Shown one piece after another: positions 8,963 to 18,067 of a stretch of DNA of 62,195 bases. The translations under genes were made by a program, and so were the position numbers. The number at the start of each line of letters is the position of its first letter. Position 1 is the stretch's first letter. The notes under the pieces are model-generated. The model saw nothing but the letters and a program-made list of their open reading frames with translations, was not told the origin of the DNA and made no database searches. The stretch covers positions 1 through 62,195 of the forward strand of contig CAJTGF010000001.1 in assembly GCA_910575585.1 (NCBI GenBank), read 5' to 3'. The stretch comes from Clostridiaceae bacterium. Lineage in GTDB: Bacteria > Bacillota > Clostridia > Lachnospirales > Lachnospiraceae.

Positions 8963-8993
8963 AACTGCATCCGCAGCTTGCGCGGCGGCAGTT
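8963..8993 (+). other. Hairpin in the flagellar operon leader
   Basis: AACTGC (8963-8968) pairs with GCAGTT (8988-8993) and CCGC (8971-8974) with GCGG (8982-8985), giving a GC-rich stem in otherwise AT-rich leader RNA, about 12 bases after the expected transcription start. No T-run follows, so it is not an ordinary terminator; it could stabilise the mRNA or bind a regulator. Confidence 0.45.
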
Positions 8994-9031
8994 GCTTTTG
9001 CAAAATGAGAAAAGAAACCAGAGGATAGAAG

Positions 9032-9060
9032 TTGATTTTCAAACAGAAAAGTGCTATTAT
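9032..9060 (+). promoter_or_regulatory. Possible second flagellar promoter
   Basis: TTGATT (9032-9037) and TATTAT (9055-9060) are 17 bases apart; an overlapping TATAAT lies at 9058-9063. The -35 box is weaker than in the 8915 promoter, so this is only a candidate. Confidence 0.35.
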
Positions 9061-9157
9061 AATTAAAGTTCGGTCTCAATAAAGGTTGATACCAGTTATT
9101 TACTATTGCAAAAATTTGGACTTTCATGGAAAATAGAAGGAGAGAGGAGAGTATTTT

Positions 9158-9550
9158 ATGTCCGAGATGTACGGTAATGGGCTGGCGCTGACAGAGAAGG
9201 TGTTGGATTTTTTATGGCAGCGGCAGACCATATCTTTGAACAATGTGGCCAATGTAGACACGCCGGGGTTTAAGTCCCAATACATAACGTTTGAAGAAGA
9301 ACTTGGTAAACGGATAAACGATGCCAACAAAACCAGGCGTTCTGCCAGACGGTCCGTGTATGAGGCCATCGGCGATGCCCAGTCATGGCTCAATACTACC
9401 TGGGACGAATCCAGCAGACTGGACGGCAATAATGTGGATATGGACCAGGAACAGGTGGAGATCGTCCGGTCCGCGTATGAATACCAGTACATGTTAAACT
9501 CCTTTAATAATGATATAAACCGTCTCAAGAGCGCAGCCCGGAACTTCTGA
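9158..9550 (+). CDS. flgB: Flagellar basal-body rod protein FlgB
   Basis: Proximal rod subunit exported by the flagellar type III apparatus. The 130-residue protein has the rod-protein N-terminal pattern (NNVANVDTPGFKSQ, residues about 29-42) and the C-terminal segment NNVDMDQEQVEIVRSAYEYQ with its helical tail, as in other FlgB proteins. It opens the long flagellar operon. Its usual partner flgC does not follow; fliE comes next and flgC is found 13 kb downstream. Confidence 0.95.
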   Translation: MSEMYGNGLALTEKVLDFLWQRQTISLNNVANVDTPGFKSQYITFEEELGKRINDANKTRRSARRSVYEAIGDAQSWLNTTWDESSRLDGNNVDMDQEQVEIVRSAYEYQYMLNSFNNDINRLKSAARNF

Positions 9551-9618
9551 TCATTTCCGGGCGGGGACGCCGGATGGGGATAGAGAACAGATTTTAAGAC
9601 GAGGGGATGGAGATAGTT

Positions 9619-9942
9619 ATGGAAGGAGTATCATTTATCACTCCTATGCAGCTGTGGAGCATGGGAAAGATGGGGGGAGGTCTGGACGAAACCCAGACCA
9701 TGCCTTCGCTGAACGCCGAGGCGTCATTGTTTAAAGATGTTTTTAAGAATACGGTCAATCAGGTGAGAGAGACCCAGGCGGATGTGGAATATAAGCAGTA
9801 TCTTTTGAGCACAGGCCAGCTTGACGATGCTCACACCCTGCCCATCGCGGAGGCAAAAGCCAGCCTTAGTCTCGATGTGCTCATTACGTTGCGGAATAAA
9901 ACGTTGGAGTCTTACAACGAATTGATCAAGATGAATGTCTGA
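9619..9942 (+). CDS. fliE: Flagellar hook-basal body complex protein FliE
   Basis: Joins the MS ring to the rod and is an early export substrate. About 107 residues from the preferred ATG at 9619, which has GGAG six bases upstream; an in-frame ATG at 9607 is too close to its own purine run. The C-terminal half (DVEYKQYLLSTGQLDDAH ... LSLDVLITLRNKTLESYNEL) shows the conserved FliE pattern ending in a helix. Confidence 0.93.
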   Translation: MEGVSFITPMQLWSMGKMGGGLDETQTMPSLNAEASLFKDVFKNTVNQVRETQADVEYKQYLLSTGQLDDAHTLPIAEAKASLSLDVLITLRNKTLESYNELIKMNV

Positions 9943-10008
9943 TCTGTGATCAGGGCGCGCGTAAGGGGTATGGATAAGGGGCTGCGGTAAAGAAAAAATG
10001 ACAAAAGG

Positions 10009-11754
10009 TTGGATGAAGAAGTGGATAAGTTAAAAGAAAGCTGGCAAGGTGTCCCGGAAAAGACGCAGAAGATCATCAAAGTAATCGCAGGGGGAACGGC
10101 TGCGATTGCTTTGGTTGCCATTCTGGCCCTGTATTTTCTGGGCGGTAACTCGAACTACTCTACACTGTTTACAGGGCTCAGCCAGGAGGAGGCCACACAG
10201 GTGGTAGGCCTTTTGCAGGATGAGGGGATCGAATATCGCTATGACGCGAACAGCGGGGCTATTAGAGTTCCGGAGGCTATGGTTGAAAAGACCAGGGTGG
10301 ATCTTTTAAGCAAAGGATACCCCAAGAGCGGTTTTGCCTATGATATGTATTTGAACAATACGGGGCTCATGACCACGGAGTCAGACAAGAAGCTGATCAC
10401 CAAGTATGAACTGCAGGACCGTCTGGGAGCTACCATCAGGATGTTTGAGGGCGTTCAGGACGCGAAAGTCACCATTACCGAAGGGACGGAGGCTTTGTAC
10501 GCGTGGGAGGACGATTCGGATGTGGACGCCTCGGCTTCGGTCATGATAACCATGAAGGGCGGCAGCACTCTGACCGCAGACAAAGCCCAGGCGGTGAAAA
10601 ACTTAGTGTCCCATGCCGTTAAAGGGATGAATTTTACCAATGTGGCGGTTTTTGACGCGGAAACCATGATGGAAGTTGCCGGCAGCGGCGACGGGACCAG
10701 CACTACCAGCGCGGCATCGGATCTTGCCAGTCTGACGACTTTGGTGGAGAACAGCATCGCGGCTAATGTGAGACGGGTTCTGGAAAAGCTTTACGGCACA
10801 GGCAATGTGGCCGTATCGGTAAAAGGCACTCTGAATATGGAACGCCTGATCCAGGAGAGTACCCAGTATACGACTCCGGAGAAGATCAACGAGCAGGATA
10901 AGACGGGCATCCTGGAGCGGGAGGATATCACCAGCGAGGGAAGTTCCGCGGCTAATCAGAATGCCGGCGGACTGGTGGGAGCCGACGCCAACGCGGATGT
11001 TCCCAGATATACCAACGAAGACGGCACAGGAGCCGCTGAAGATACATACAGCAATTATACGGCTTCCAGGGAGTGGCTGGTCAATGTGCTCAAGGAACAG
11101 CGCCAGATTGATCCGGGTATTCTGGAGGACACCACCATCGGCGTGGTGGTCATCACGGGAAGGACGGACAGTCCCACACAGGAACAGCTGATCAGGCTGG
11201 TGGCCAATTCCGCAGGTATCCCGGTAGATACGGCGGCGGATAAGATCACGATCATCCGGGATGCCGGCGTGGTGGTGGATGTGCCGGAGCCGGATGAAGG
11301 AAAGCAGACAGGAGGCGGAGTGCTGGAAGTTGTCCGGACCATACCGCTGCCGATTCTGATCGCCATCGGAGCAGGTATCCTGCTGTTGTTGCTGCTGCTT
11401 GTGCTTCTCCTGATCCGGGGCAGAAAACGCAGGAGAGGGGAAGTCATCATGGAAGGCGGTGACTTTATCGACGGCGACGCTCTGTCAGCCGACGGGCTGG
11501 AGGGCGGCGAGAACCTGGCCCTTGCGGAAGAGGGCGCGGGCATGGTTCCTGCCATGAGCGAAGAGGAAGACGAGTTTACGAAGAATGAAGAGATTATGAA
11601 CCTTCGGATGCAGCGCAGCCTGCGTCTGAAACAGAATATCGGAGATTTTGTGGATCAGAATCCGCAGATCGCGGCCAAACTGGTACAGAGCTGGCTGAGA
11701 GGAGAGGAGGTAGACGGCGATGGCGGCAGAAGCAAACGTTCCGGCTCAAAGTAG
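10009..11754 (+). CDS. fliF: Flagellar MS-ring protein FliF
   Basis: Forms the membrane-embedded MS ring that houses the export gate and carries the rotor. Transmembrane helices are near residues 24-43 and 445-465, bracketing a long periplasm-facing region with the ring-building motifs. The cytoplasmic tail ends in the FliG-binding segment FVDQNPQIAAKLVQSWLRG. The start is uncertain: TTG at 10009 sits directly behind AAAAGG, and GTG at 10021 gives a more normal spacing. The 3' end overlaps fliG by 35 bases. Total 581 residues. Confidence 0.95.
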   Translation: MDEEVDKLKESWQGVPEKTQKIIKVIAGGTAAIALVAILALYFLGGNSNYSTLFTGLSQEEATQVVGLLQDEGIEYRYDANSGAIRVPEAMVEKTRVDLLSKGYPKSGFAYDMYLNNTGLMTTESDKKLITKYELQDRLGATIRMFEGVQDAKVTITEGTEALYAWEDDSDVDASASVMITMKGGSTLTADKAQAVKNLVSHAVKGMNFTNVAVFDAETMMEVAGSGDGTSTTSAASDLASLTTLVENSIAANVRRVLEKLYGTGNVAVSVKGTLNMERLIQESTQYTTPEKINEQDKTGILEREDITSEGSSAANQNAGGLVGADANADVPRYTNEDGTGAAEDTYSNYTASREWLVNVLKEQRQIDPGILEDTTIGVVVITGRTDSPTQEQLIRLVANSAGIPVDTAADKITIIRDAGVVVDVPEPDEGKQTGGGVLEVVRTIPLPILIAIGAGILLLLLLLVLLLIRGRKRRRGEVIMEGGDFIDGDALSADGLEGGENLALAEEGAGMVPAMSEEEDEFTKNEEIMNLRMQRSLRLKQNIGDFVDQNPQIAAKLVQSWLRGEEVDGDGGRSKRSGSK

Positions 11755-12787
11755 TCCGGCAGGAAAGCCTGAAGGCGATGCTCCCTTGACCAGCCCCAAA
11801 AGCAAGGCGGCTCTGGTGGTGGTGTCTTTGGGGGCGGACAGAGCGTCCCAGATCTATAAGTATCTGAGCGAGGAAGATATCGAGGAGCTTACATATGAGG
11901 TAGCAAAGCTTGGCAAGACCAGCAACACACAGGTGGAAGCCACGCTGGATGAATTTTATAAGCTGTGTCTCACCCACAAGATGATGACTGACGGCGGCTT
12001 GGATTACGCCAGGAACGTACTGGAAAAGGCGTTCGGCGAATCCACAGCCAGAAACCTTTTGGAAAAGGTATCAAAGACACTGCAGTCCAAGCCTTTTAAT
12101 TTCTTTATGAAGGGGGATCCCAAGGCGCTTTTATCTCTCTTGCAGAATGAGCGTCCTCAGGTCATAGCCCTGATCATGGCTTATATGGAGGCGGAGCAGG
12201 CGGCGCAGGTATTGGAACAGCTTCCGGATGAAAAGCGTATCCTGACTGTGGAGAGCATGGCGCGCATGGACCGGGTATCTCCCGAGGCTATCGCGATCGT
12301 GGAGGAAGAGATGAAGAGAAAGTTTGCTACCATCATCACCAGCGAGGACAATATGAACCTTGGCGGCGTGGACTATGTGGCGGATATGATGAACCATATC
12401 GACCGCGGAAGCGAGCGGAAGATCTTCGAGGAACTGGACAAAAGGAATCCGGAATTGTCCCAGAGCATCCGGGAGAAGATGTTTGTGTTCGAGAATATCC
12501 TGGATATGGACGACAGATCCGTACAGCGTTTTGTAAGAGACTGCGACAGCAAGGATGTGGTGTTTGCCCTTAAGGGATCTTCCGAGGATATGAAAGCCAC
12601 GTTTTTCCGCAATATGTCCAAACGTATGGCAGAATCGGTCCGCGCTGATCTGGAGATCACTACCAATGTCAAGAGAAAAGACGTGGAGGAAGCCCAGCAG
12701 CGTATCGTTAATATCATCCGCAGACTGGAGGATCAGGGTGAAGTGATCATCAAGAAGGGAGGAGCGGATGATGATATCATCCTCTAA
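11720..12787 (+). CDS. fliG: Flagellar motor switch protein FliG
   Basis: Rotor protein that contacts the stator and sets rotation direction with FliM and FliY. The N-terminal domain binds FliF (from about residue 28); the middle domain contains the EHPQ-equivalent segment LQNERPQVIALIMAYM; the C-terminal domain holds the charged torque helix (DRSVQRFVRDCDSKDVVFAL). An N-terminal extension of about 27 residues (PAQSSPAGKPEGDAP) precedes the usual start of homology, but GGAGGT upstream of 11720 supports it. Overlaps fliF and, at its end, fliH. Confidence 0.96.
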   Translation: MAAEANVPAQSSPAGKPEGDAPLTSPKSKAALVVVSLGADRASQIYKYLSEEDIEELTYEVAKLGKTSNTQVEATLDEFYKLCLTHKMMTDGGLDYARNVLEKAFGESTARNLLEKVSKTLQSKPFNFFMKGDPKALLSLLQNERPQVIALIMAYMEAEQAAQVLEQLPDEKRILTVESMARMDRVSPEAIAIVEEEMKRKFATIITSEDNMNLGGVDYVADMMNHIDRGSERKIFEELDKRNPELSQSIREKMFVFENILDMDDRSVQRFVRDCDSKDVVFALKGSSEDMKATFFRNMSKRMAESVRADLEITTNVKRKDVEEAQQRIVNIIRRLEDQGEVIIKKGGADDDIIL

Positions 12788-13676
12788 ACGGGTGATCAAA
12801 CGGCCGGATAAGTCCGGCAGCGTATCTGTGGAGGCGTACCTTCCCCCCACGGAACAGCTTATCAGCAGTCATGCGGTCCCCCAGGCTCCCGTATTTCCCC
12901 GATACACTCCTGACGGGATGAGGGAAGATGATCTGCAGCTGGCTTTAAAGGAGACGGCCTCCTCCATGCCTTCCGACGAGGAAGACATGGAGGGGCTTTC
13001 GAAGGTTTCGGAAGAAGGAAACGGCGATAACAGGAGCCAAGGTCCGGGAAGCTGGCGGGAGGAAGAGGCCAGGATCCTGGAGGATGCCAGAAGAGAGGCA
13101 CAGCAGATCCTGGAGGATGCCGCAAGGCAGGCGGACCGGGAAAGGGAAAGGGCCTTTGAGGAAGGCCGTCAGGAAGGGTATGCCAGAGGGTATGACGAAG
13201 GCTATCAGAAGGCGGAAGAGGAATTTCGGGGCGAGATCCGGGAGCATCTTCAAGAATTTGAGGATGACATGAGGAAAGCTTTGGACGCCGTGGATACGGC
13301 CAGAAAAAATTGTCTCCACACTTACCTGGAGGAGTTGAAAGACTGCGCCATCGCCATAGGCGAGAAGGTGATCCATATCAGTCTGCGCTCCAGCGGCGAG
13401 GTCATCAAACAGATGATTATCTCCGCTACGGAGAAGCTGAAAAAAACGGCATGGGTCAAGATTTACATGGATAAATATGACTATGACATGATGATGGAGG
13501 CGGACGCGAGGGTTATAGACGAACTGTCTCATCTGTCAGACAACATCAAGTTTATTGTCATGGATAAAGAAGACAGAGGGAGCTGCATCATAGAAATGCC
13601 GGAAGAGATCGTTGATGTCAGCGTCAATACACAAATCGAGAACATCAAGGATATACTGGAGAATGTAAGGATATAG
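12768..13676 (+). CDS. fliH: Flagellar export regulator FliH
   Basis: Negative regulator and tether of the FliI ATPase at the export gate. The 302-residue protein has a variable acidic N-terminal third, a long coiled-coil region with the FliH-type GxxxG repeats (EEGRQEGYARGYDEGYQKAE), and a conserved globular C-terminus. It overlaps fliG by 20 bases; GGGAGGAG precedes tandem ATG codons at 12768/12771. Confidence 0.92.
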   Translation: MMISSSKRVIKRPDKSGSVSVEAYLPPTEQLISSHAVPQAPVFPRYTPDGMREDDLQLALKETASSMPSDEEDMEGLSKVSEEGNGDNRSQGPGSWREEEARILEDARREAQQILEDAARQADRERERAFEEGRQEGYARGYDEGYQKAEEEFRGEIREHLQEFEDDMRKALDAVDTARKNCLHTYLEELKDCAIAIGEKVIHISLRSSGEVIKQMIISATEKLKKTAWVKIYMDKYDYDMMMEADARVIDELSHLSDNIKFIVMDKEDRGSCIIEMPEEIVDVSVNTQIENIKDILENVRI

Positions 13677-13701
13677 TACAAAGAAAAGCGGGGAGCCTTT
13701 T

Positions 13702-15003
13702 ATGTTTGAAAAGATACCTCAGCTGGTTGCCAAGTCAGAGACAGTCAGCCACATTGGAAAAATTGAAAATGTAGTGGGAATGTCTATGGAGGCTTCCGGC
13801 GGACGGTCCAGCATCGGGGATATCGTCATGATATACAATGAGGAGCAGAACCGTCAGATGCCTGCGGAGGTAGTAGGGTTTAAGGACGGCAAGATCCAGC
13901 TGATGACCTATGAAGCTACCAGCGGCATTGCGTCAGGGAGCTTTGTGCGCAACACCCGCCACAGACTGAAAGTGCCTGTAGGAGATTTCCTTCGGGGCAG
14001 GATCATCAATGCCATGGGAGAACCTATTGACGGAGGACCTCAATTTCAGTCTGTGAGACATTATACGGTACAGAGTCCTTACATAAATCCCTTAAACCGT
14101 CCTCCCATACGGGAGAGGCTGGAGTTCGGCGTTAAGGCCATTGACGGCCTTAACACCATAGGAAAAGGACAGAGGATCGGGATCTTCGCCGGATCCGGTG
14201 TGGGAAAGAGTACCCTTATGGGCATGATCGCGAAAAACGTAAAGACGGATATCAATGTGATCGCTTTGGTAGGCGAGCGTGGCCGAGAGGTGCTGGAGTT
14301 TATTGAGAAGGACCTTGGCGAGGAAGGCATGAAACGTTCCGTGCTGGTGGTGGCAACTTCCGACCAGCCTGCTATGCTTAGGATGAAGTGCCCTTTGGTG
14401 GCCACCACCATTGCCGAGTATTTTAAGGATCAGGGGTATGATGTGCTGCTGATGATGGATTCCCTCACCAGGTATGCCATGGCCCAGAGGGAGATCGGCC
14501 TTGCCATCGGAGAACCGCCTATCGCCAGAGGGTATACGCCGTCTATTTACGCGGAGTTTCCAAAACTGCTGGAGCGCAGCGGCAATTTTGACAAGGGATC
14601 TATCACAGGGGTTTACACGGTGCTGGTGGAAGGCGACGACACCAACGAGCCTATATCGGATACCGTTCGGGGTATTTTGGACGGCCATATTGTTTTGAGC
14701 CGCCAGCTGGCCAACGAAAATCATTTTCCGGCCATTGACATCGGAGCCAGCATCTCCCGTCTTATGGTGGAGATCGTGCCGAAAGAACACCAAAAAGCGG
14801 CTTCCAGGTTCCGGAACCTTTTGGGGATCTATCAGAAGAATGCGGATCTGATCTCCATCGGGGCGTATAAGAGGGGGAATAATCCGGCGCTGGATGAAGC
14901 TGTTTCCAGGATTGAGGCGATCAACGGATTTTTACAGCAGGGGATTGGGGAGAGTTTCAGCTATGATGAGACATTGGAGCGCATAAGAGCCATCACAGGC
15001 TGA
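13702..15003 (+). CDS. fliI: Flagellum-specific ATPase FliI
   Basis: Hexameric ATPase that drives delivery of export substrates. The Walker A motif GSGVGKST is at residues 164-171; GERGREVLEFIEKDLGEEG and the Walker B-like LLMMDSLTRYAMAQRE follow. A complete 433-residue F1-beta-like ATPase. GGGGAG precedes the ATG, 25 bases after fliH. Confidence 0.97.
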   Translation: MFEKIPQLVAKSETVSHIGKIENVVGMSMEASGGRSSIGDIVMIYNEEQNRQMPAEVVGFKDGKIQLMTYEATSGIASGSFVRNTRHRLKVPVGDFLRGRIINAMGEPIDGGPQFQSVRHYTVQSPYINPLNRPPIRERLEFGVKAIDGLNTIGKGQRIGIFAGSGVGKSTLMGMIAKNVKTDINVIALVGERGREVLEFIEKDLGEEGMKRSVLVVATSDQPAMLRMKCPLVATTIAEYFKDQGYDVLLMMDSLTRYAMAQREIGLAIGEPPIARGYTPSIYAEFPKLLERSGNFDKGSITGVYTVLVEGDDTNEPISDTVRGILDGHIVLSRQLANENHFPAIDIGASISRLMVEIVPKEHQKAASRFRNLLGIYQKNADLISIGAYKRGNNPALDEAVSRIEAINGFLQQGIGESFSYDETLERIRAITG

Positions 15004-15026
15004 TCCTTATACCGGAGGAGTATGAA

Positions 15027-15485
15027 GTGAAACAGTTTCAATATCGATTGGAAACCGTACTGGACTACAAGACCCAGGTTTTGGATAATCTAAAGTCAGA
15101 ACATGCGGTGATCATACAGAGCGTCAACCGAAAGCAGGAGGAGATCCAGGGCCTGCACCAGGAACTGAATGGGATAGAAAGTGAATTTGACAGAACGAAA
15201 GAAGCCGGTGCCACCATACAGAACTACCGGCTATTTGATATGTGCATCGGCCGCATGGAGGAGATCATTGACGAGGAAAAAGAACGGCTGAAGGTTCTTA
15301 GAAAGCAGGAAGAGGCTAAAAAGCAGGAAGTGATCACCGCAAAAGTGGATACCTCCAAATTTGAAAAGTTAAAGGACAGAAAATTTAAGGAATATCAGAA
15401 AGAGGCGGCCAAAGCCGACGAGACATTTATCGAGGAGTTTGTCTCCAACACATCCCTGCGGATACGCCATCAGCACAGAGGGTAA
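15027..15485 (+). CDS. fliJ: Flagellar export chaperone/coiled-coil protein FliJ
   Basis: Coiled-coil stalk protein that couples FliI to the export gate. The 152 residues are almost wholly charged helix (QFQYRLETVLDYKTQ at the N-terminus is a FliJ signature). The start codon is GTG at 15027 with GGAGGAG six bases upstream. Its place directly after fliI fits the usual order. Confidence 0.92.
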   Translation: MKQFQYRLETVLDYKTQVLDNLKSEHAVIIQSVNRKQEEIQGLHQELNGIESEFDRTKEAGATIQNYRLFDMCIGRMEEIIDEEKERLKVLRKQEEAKKQEVITAKVDTSKFEKLKDRKFKEYQKEAAKADETFIEEFVSNTSLRIRHQHRG

Positions 15486-15569
15486 GCAGAGGATTGGATC
15501 ATAACTTGGATGGTCGCAGCCATGTGCTGATGATCATAGATATTATGCAGAAGAAAGGAGGGAGATAGC

Positions 15570-16739
15570 ATGGAGGCAGTTAAGATGCCAAAGGTTGTCC
15601 AGCCGAGAGGCCAGGCAAGGAGCGTATCCGGCGCATCTTCGGATGCTGCAAAGGGGAGCGATGAATTTATGAAACTCCTTCAGGTCAAGAAAGACCAGCC
15701 GCAGCCGGATAAAGCCGACAATAAGCAAACAGAAGTCAAGGACAGCCCAAAGGACCCTGCAGAAGAAATTCCCCAGGATAAGCAGGAAGACACTGGGGAT
15801 ACGCAGGAGCAGATTCCGGCGGAGGACACGGCGGGGCAGGACGCCCTTTTGCAGGCAGCTATGCAGCAGGCCGCAGCCCAGATGACAGGGATCGTCACCG
15901 TGGAGTCGCCTCAGCAGCCGGAAGTTGTGGAGGCAAAGATGGCCGTTGCCATGGAGACGGAGGACGGCAAGGAGGCTTCGGCGGAGGTTTCCTTTACGGA
16001 TAAGGGAATACAGACGCAGCAGCCGGAACAGGGATCCCCAAAGCCTGCCCAGCAGCCGGAGGATCTTCAGCAGAGATCTGACGGGGAGCCAGGACAGGAA
16101 GAGACCGGGCCGAAGGAAGACATCCGGAGAGCCGCCGCAGATAGCAGCGCTCCTAAGGAGGATCCGAAGATCCAGTCCCACAAGGCGGCCGAGACCCAGC
16201 AGCAGCCCCAGAGCGCATCAAAGACAGAGGAAAAGCCAGACAGCATAAACAGTCTTTACGGCGACAGCAAGGCAGATGCAAGGCAGGCTTTTGAGGCTCC
16301 AAAGACAGAGGAGGTCCCATTAAAGACCAGCCAGGAGAATCTGCCGCAGGATCTGGGAAAGATGCTGGCAAACCGGTTTCAGGGAACCGGAAGGGAACTT
16401 ACGGTGGAGCTTGAACCGGCGAATCTGGGAAAACTTACCATCAAGCTGGTCTATGAGGCGGGAAAAGCGGCAGTATCGATTATGGCTACCAATCCCAAGA
16501 CCCTGGAGATCTTAAACCAGAAGGCGGCAGAGATCGCAAGCATTTTGGAGGAAAAGACAGGCCAGGAGACTATGATCTACACGGAGTCGCCGCAGCAGGA
16601 AAGCCAGGAGGAAGATCCCGGCCATAACCACGGCGGACGGGGACAGCGCCAGGGCCAGGAAGAGAAAAACACAGCCGGCCAGGAAGACCGCCGCGACGCG
16701 GAGACTTTTGCCCAGCAGCTTCGGTTAGGTCTTGTGTAA
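15570..16739 (+). CDS. fliK: Flagellar hook-length control protein FliK
   Basis: Molecular ruler that stops hook growth and switches export specificity. Residues about 1-250 are low complexity, rich in Gln, Glu, Pro, Lys and Asp, as expected for the secreted ruler. Residues about 265-345 form the conserved hook-length control domain (LTVELEPANLGKLTIKLVYE). The C-terminal tail is again Gln/Gly-rich. Followed after 18 bases by the hook-cap gene flgD. Confidence 0.93.
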   Translation: MEAVKMPKVVQPRGQARSVSGASSDAAKGSDEFMKLLQVKKDQPQPDKADNKQTEVKDSPKDPAEEIPQDKQEDTGDTQEQIPAEDTAGQDALLQAAMQQAAAQMTGIVTVESPQQPEVVEAKMAVAMETEDGKEASAEVSFTDKGIQTQQPEQGSPKPAQQPEDLQQRSDGEPGQEETGPKEDIRRAAADSSAPKEDPKIQSHKAAETQQQPQSASKTEEKPDSINSLYGDSKADARQAFEAPKTEEVPLKTSQENLPQDLGKMLANRFQGTGRELTVELEPANLGKLTIKLVYEAGKAAVSIMATNPKTLEILNQKAAEIASILEEKTGQETMIYTESPQQESQEEDPGHNHGGRGQRQGQEEKNTAGQEDRRDAETFAQQLRLGLV

Positions 16740-16757
16740 GAGAAAGAAGGAGGATAT

Positions 16758-17570
16758 ATGGCAAAAAGTTTAGGGGCCGTTAGCGGAACCGATAGTCCTT
16801 ATAAGACAGGTGCCTACACGGTAGAACAAAATGACAAGAACACGTTATCCATGACAGGGTATTTTCAGCTTCTGGCCACACAGCTGCAGAATCAGGATAT
16901 GAACAATCCCATGGACAACAGTGAGCTTATGGCCCAGATGACCCAGATGGCCATGGTGCAGTCCATGACATCCATGACAGAGGCCATGAAGACGTCCACA
17001 GCGGTGAACACCCAGACCTACGCAGCCAGTTTGGTGGGTCAGGAAGTGACTATGGCGGTGACAAAAGAAAATTCCTATGGACAAGAGACGCCAGTAGATG
17101 TAAAATATGCTAAGGTGGAGTGGGTTGACTTTACGTCCGGCGATCCTACCATCAAGCTTGAAGACGATCCAAAGAAGTATTCCCTGACTCATTTGGTAGG
17201 CATGGGAAGGGTTCCCAATCCGTTTAAAGATCAGACGGGAGAGTCCTCCGGCACGGATACGGATGGGGATAAGACGCCGGGTACCGGAGACGGGACCGAT
17301 GCGCCTGGAACTACCACCAGGCTGGCTAATCGTTCCAAAAGCTACACATCCAGGCCGCCTATGGCAGGGGATGTGGATGAGTCGGACGACAGAAATGACA
17401 GGAGCATTCTTTCCAATGTAAGCCGGGCAGTGGCTATGACCGCGGGAGTTAATCTGGCGGATTTGGATAAGGAAGACCTGAAAGAGCAGCGTCAGATGAT
17501 AAAAGAGCTGGTCAGCAGCGGCGCGTTCAGCAGACCGGATGAGATCCCGGATCTTACCATCAGACGCTAA
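16758..17570 (+). CDS. flgD: Flagellar hook capping protein FlgD
   Basis: Scaffold at the growing hook tip. The N-terminal signature LSMTGYFQLLATQLQNQDM and the Met/Gln-rich segment (ELMAQMTQMAMVQSM) are typical of FlgD. The C-terminal part is shorter and less ordered than in Proteobacteria: it lacks the full FlgD_Ig/Tudor region and ends in a Thr/Gly/Asp-rich linker and a charged tail of about 90 residues. Confidence 0.93.
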   Translation: MAKSLGAVSGTDSPYKTGAYTVEQNDKNTLSMTGYFQLLATQLQNQDMNNPMDNSELMAQMTQMAMVQSMTSMTEAMKTSTAVNTQTYAASLVGQEVTMAVTKENSYGQETPVDVKYAKVEWVDFTSGDPTIKLEDDPKKYSLTHLVGMGRVPNPFKDQTGESSGTDTDGDKTPGTGDGTDAPGTTTRLANRSKSYTSRPPMAGDVDESDDRNDRSILSNVSRAVAMTAGVNLADLDKEDLKEQRQMIKELVSSGAFSRPDEIPDLTIRR

Positions 17571-17611
17571 GGATATTTGAGGCAAGGGCATTTGGGAAAG
17601 AAGGAAGTAAT

Positions 17612-17992
17612 ATGGGAGTTAATGGGGTAGGCTCTTTTGAGCGCAGACTATCCGGCATCCCCGGCCAGAACACCGCAGCGCCTGGAACGGGGGGGAATGA
17701 TGCAGGCTTTATGACGCTTCTCCAGGAAAGGTCAAAGGTGGGCCTGAATTTTTCCAAACATGCCGCAAAGCGAATGAACGAGAGGGGCATCGCGGTTGAC
17801 AATCAGCTGATGAGCGATCTGGAACATGCCGTGGAAGGCGCCAGAAAGAAGGGCGCAAGAGATGTGGCAGTCATCGGAGCGCAGGGGGTATTTATTGTTA
17901 ACGTGCCCAACAATACGGTGGTTACCACCATGGCTCAAAGTGATATGAGAGAGCGGGTTTTTACTAATATTGACAGTGCTGTCCTGATGTAG
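17612..17992 (+). CDS. TIGR02530-type flagellar operon protein
   Basis: A 126-residue protein of the conserved 'flagellar operon protein' group found between flgD and flgE in many Firmicutes. The recognisable core is LNFSKHAAKRMNERGI followed by a compact alpha/beta region (DVAVIGAQGVFIVNVPNNTVV). Molecular role unknown to me; conserved position implies a role in hook assembly. Confidence 0.85.
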   Translation: MGVNGVGSFERRLSGIPGQNTAAPGTGGNDAGFMTLLQERSKVGLNFSKHAAKRMNERGIAVDNQLMSDLEHAVEGARKKGARDVAVIGAQGVFIVNVPNNTVVTTMAQSDMRERVFTNIDSAVLM

Positions 17993-18019
17993 CAGGACCT
18001 CGTATGAGGGTGTTAGTTT

Positions 18020-18040
18020 CCCCTGCCTGACAGGCAGGGG
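18020..18040 (+). other. Strong hairpin upstream of flgE
   Basis: CCCCTGCCTG (18020-18029) and CAGGCAGGGG (18031-18040) are perfect inverted repeats around one base. No T-run follows and the operon continues, so this is more likely an mRNA processing or stabilising element before the highly expressed hook gene than a terminator. Confidence 0.6.
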
Positions 18041-18067
18041 AAGGGACGCAAGAAAGGAAATGGAAAA

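Noticed and set aside
9064-9092. TAAAGTT followed by TTGATAC, resembling a sigma-28 promoter before flgB
   Set aside because: Spacing and the second box fit the sigma-28 consensus poorly; good sigma-A boxes lie upstream.
10455-11555. Long open frames on the minus strand inside fliF and similar shadows in other flagellar genes
   Set aside because: They follow the codon pattern of the sense gene, have no ribosome sites and encode low-complexity Ser/Thr-rich sequence.
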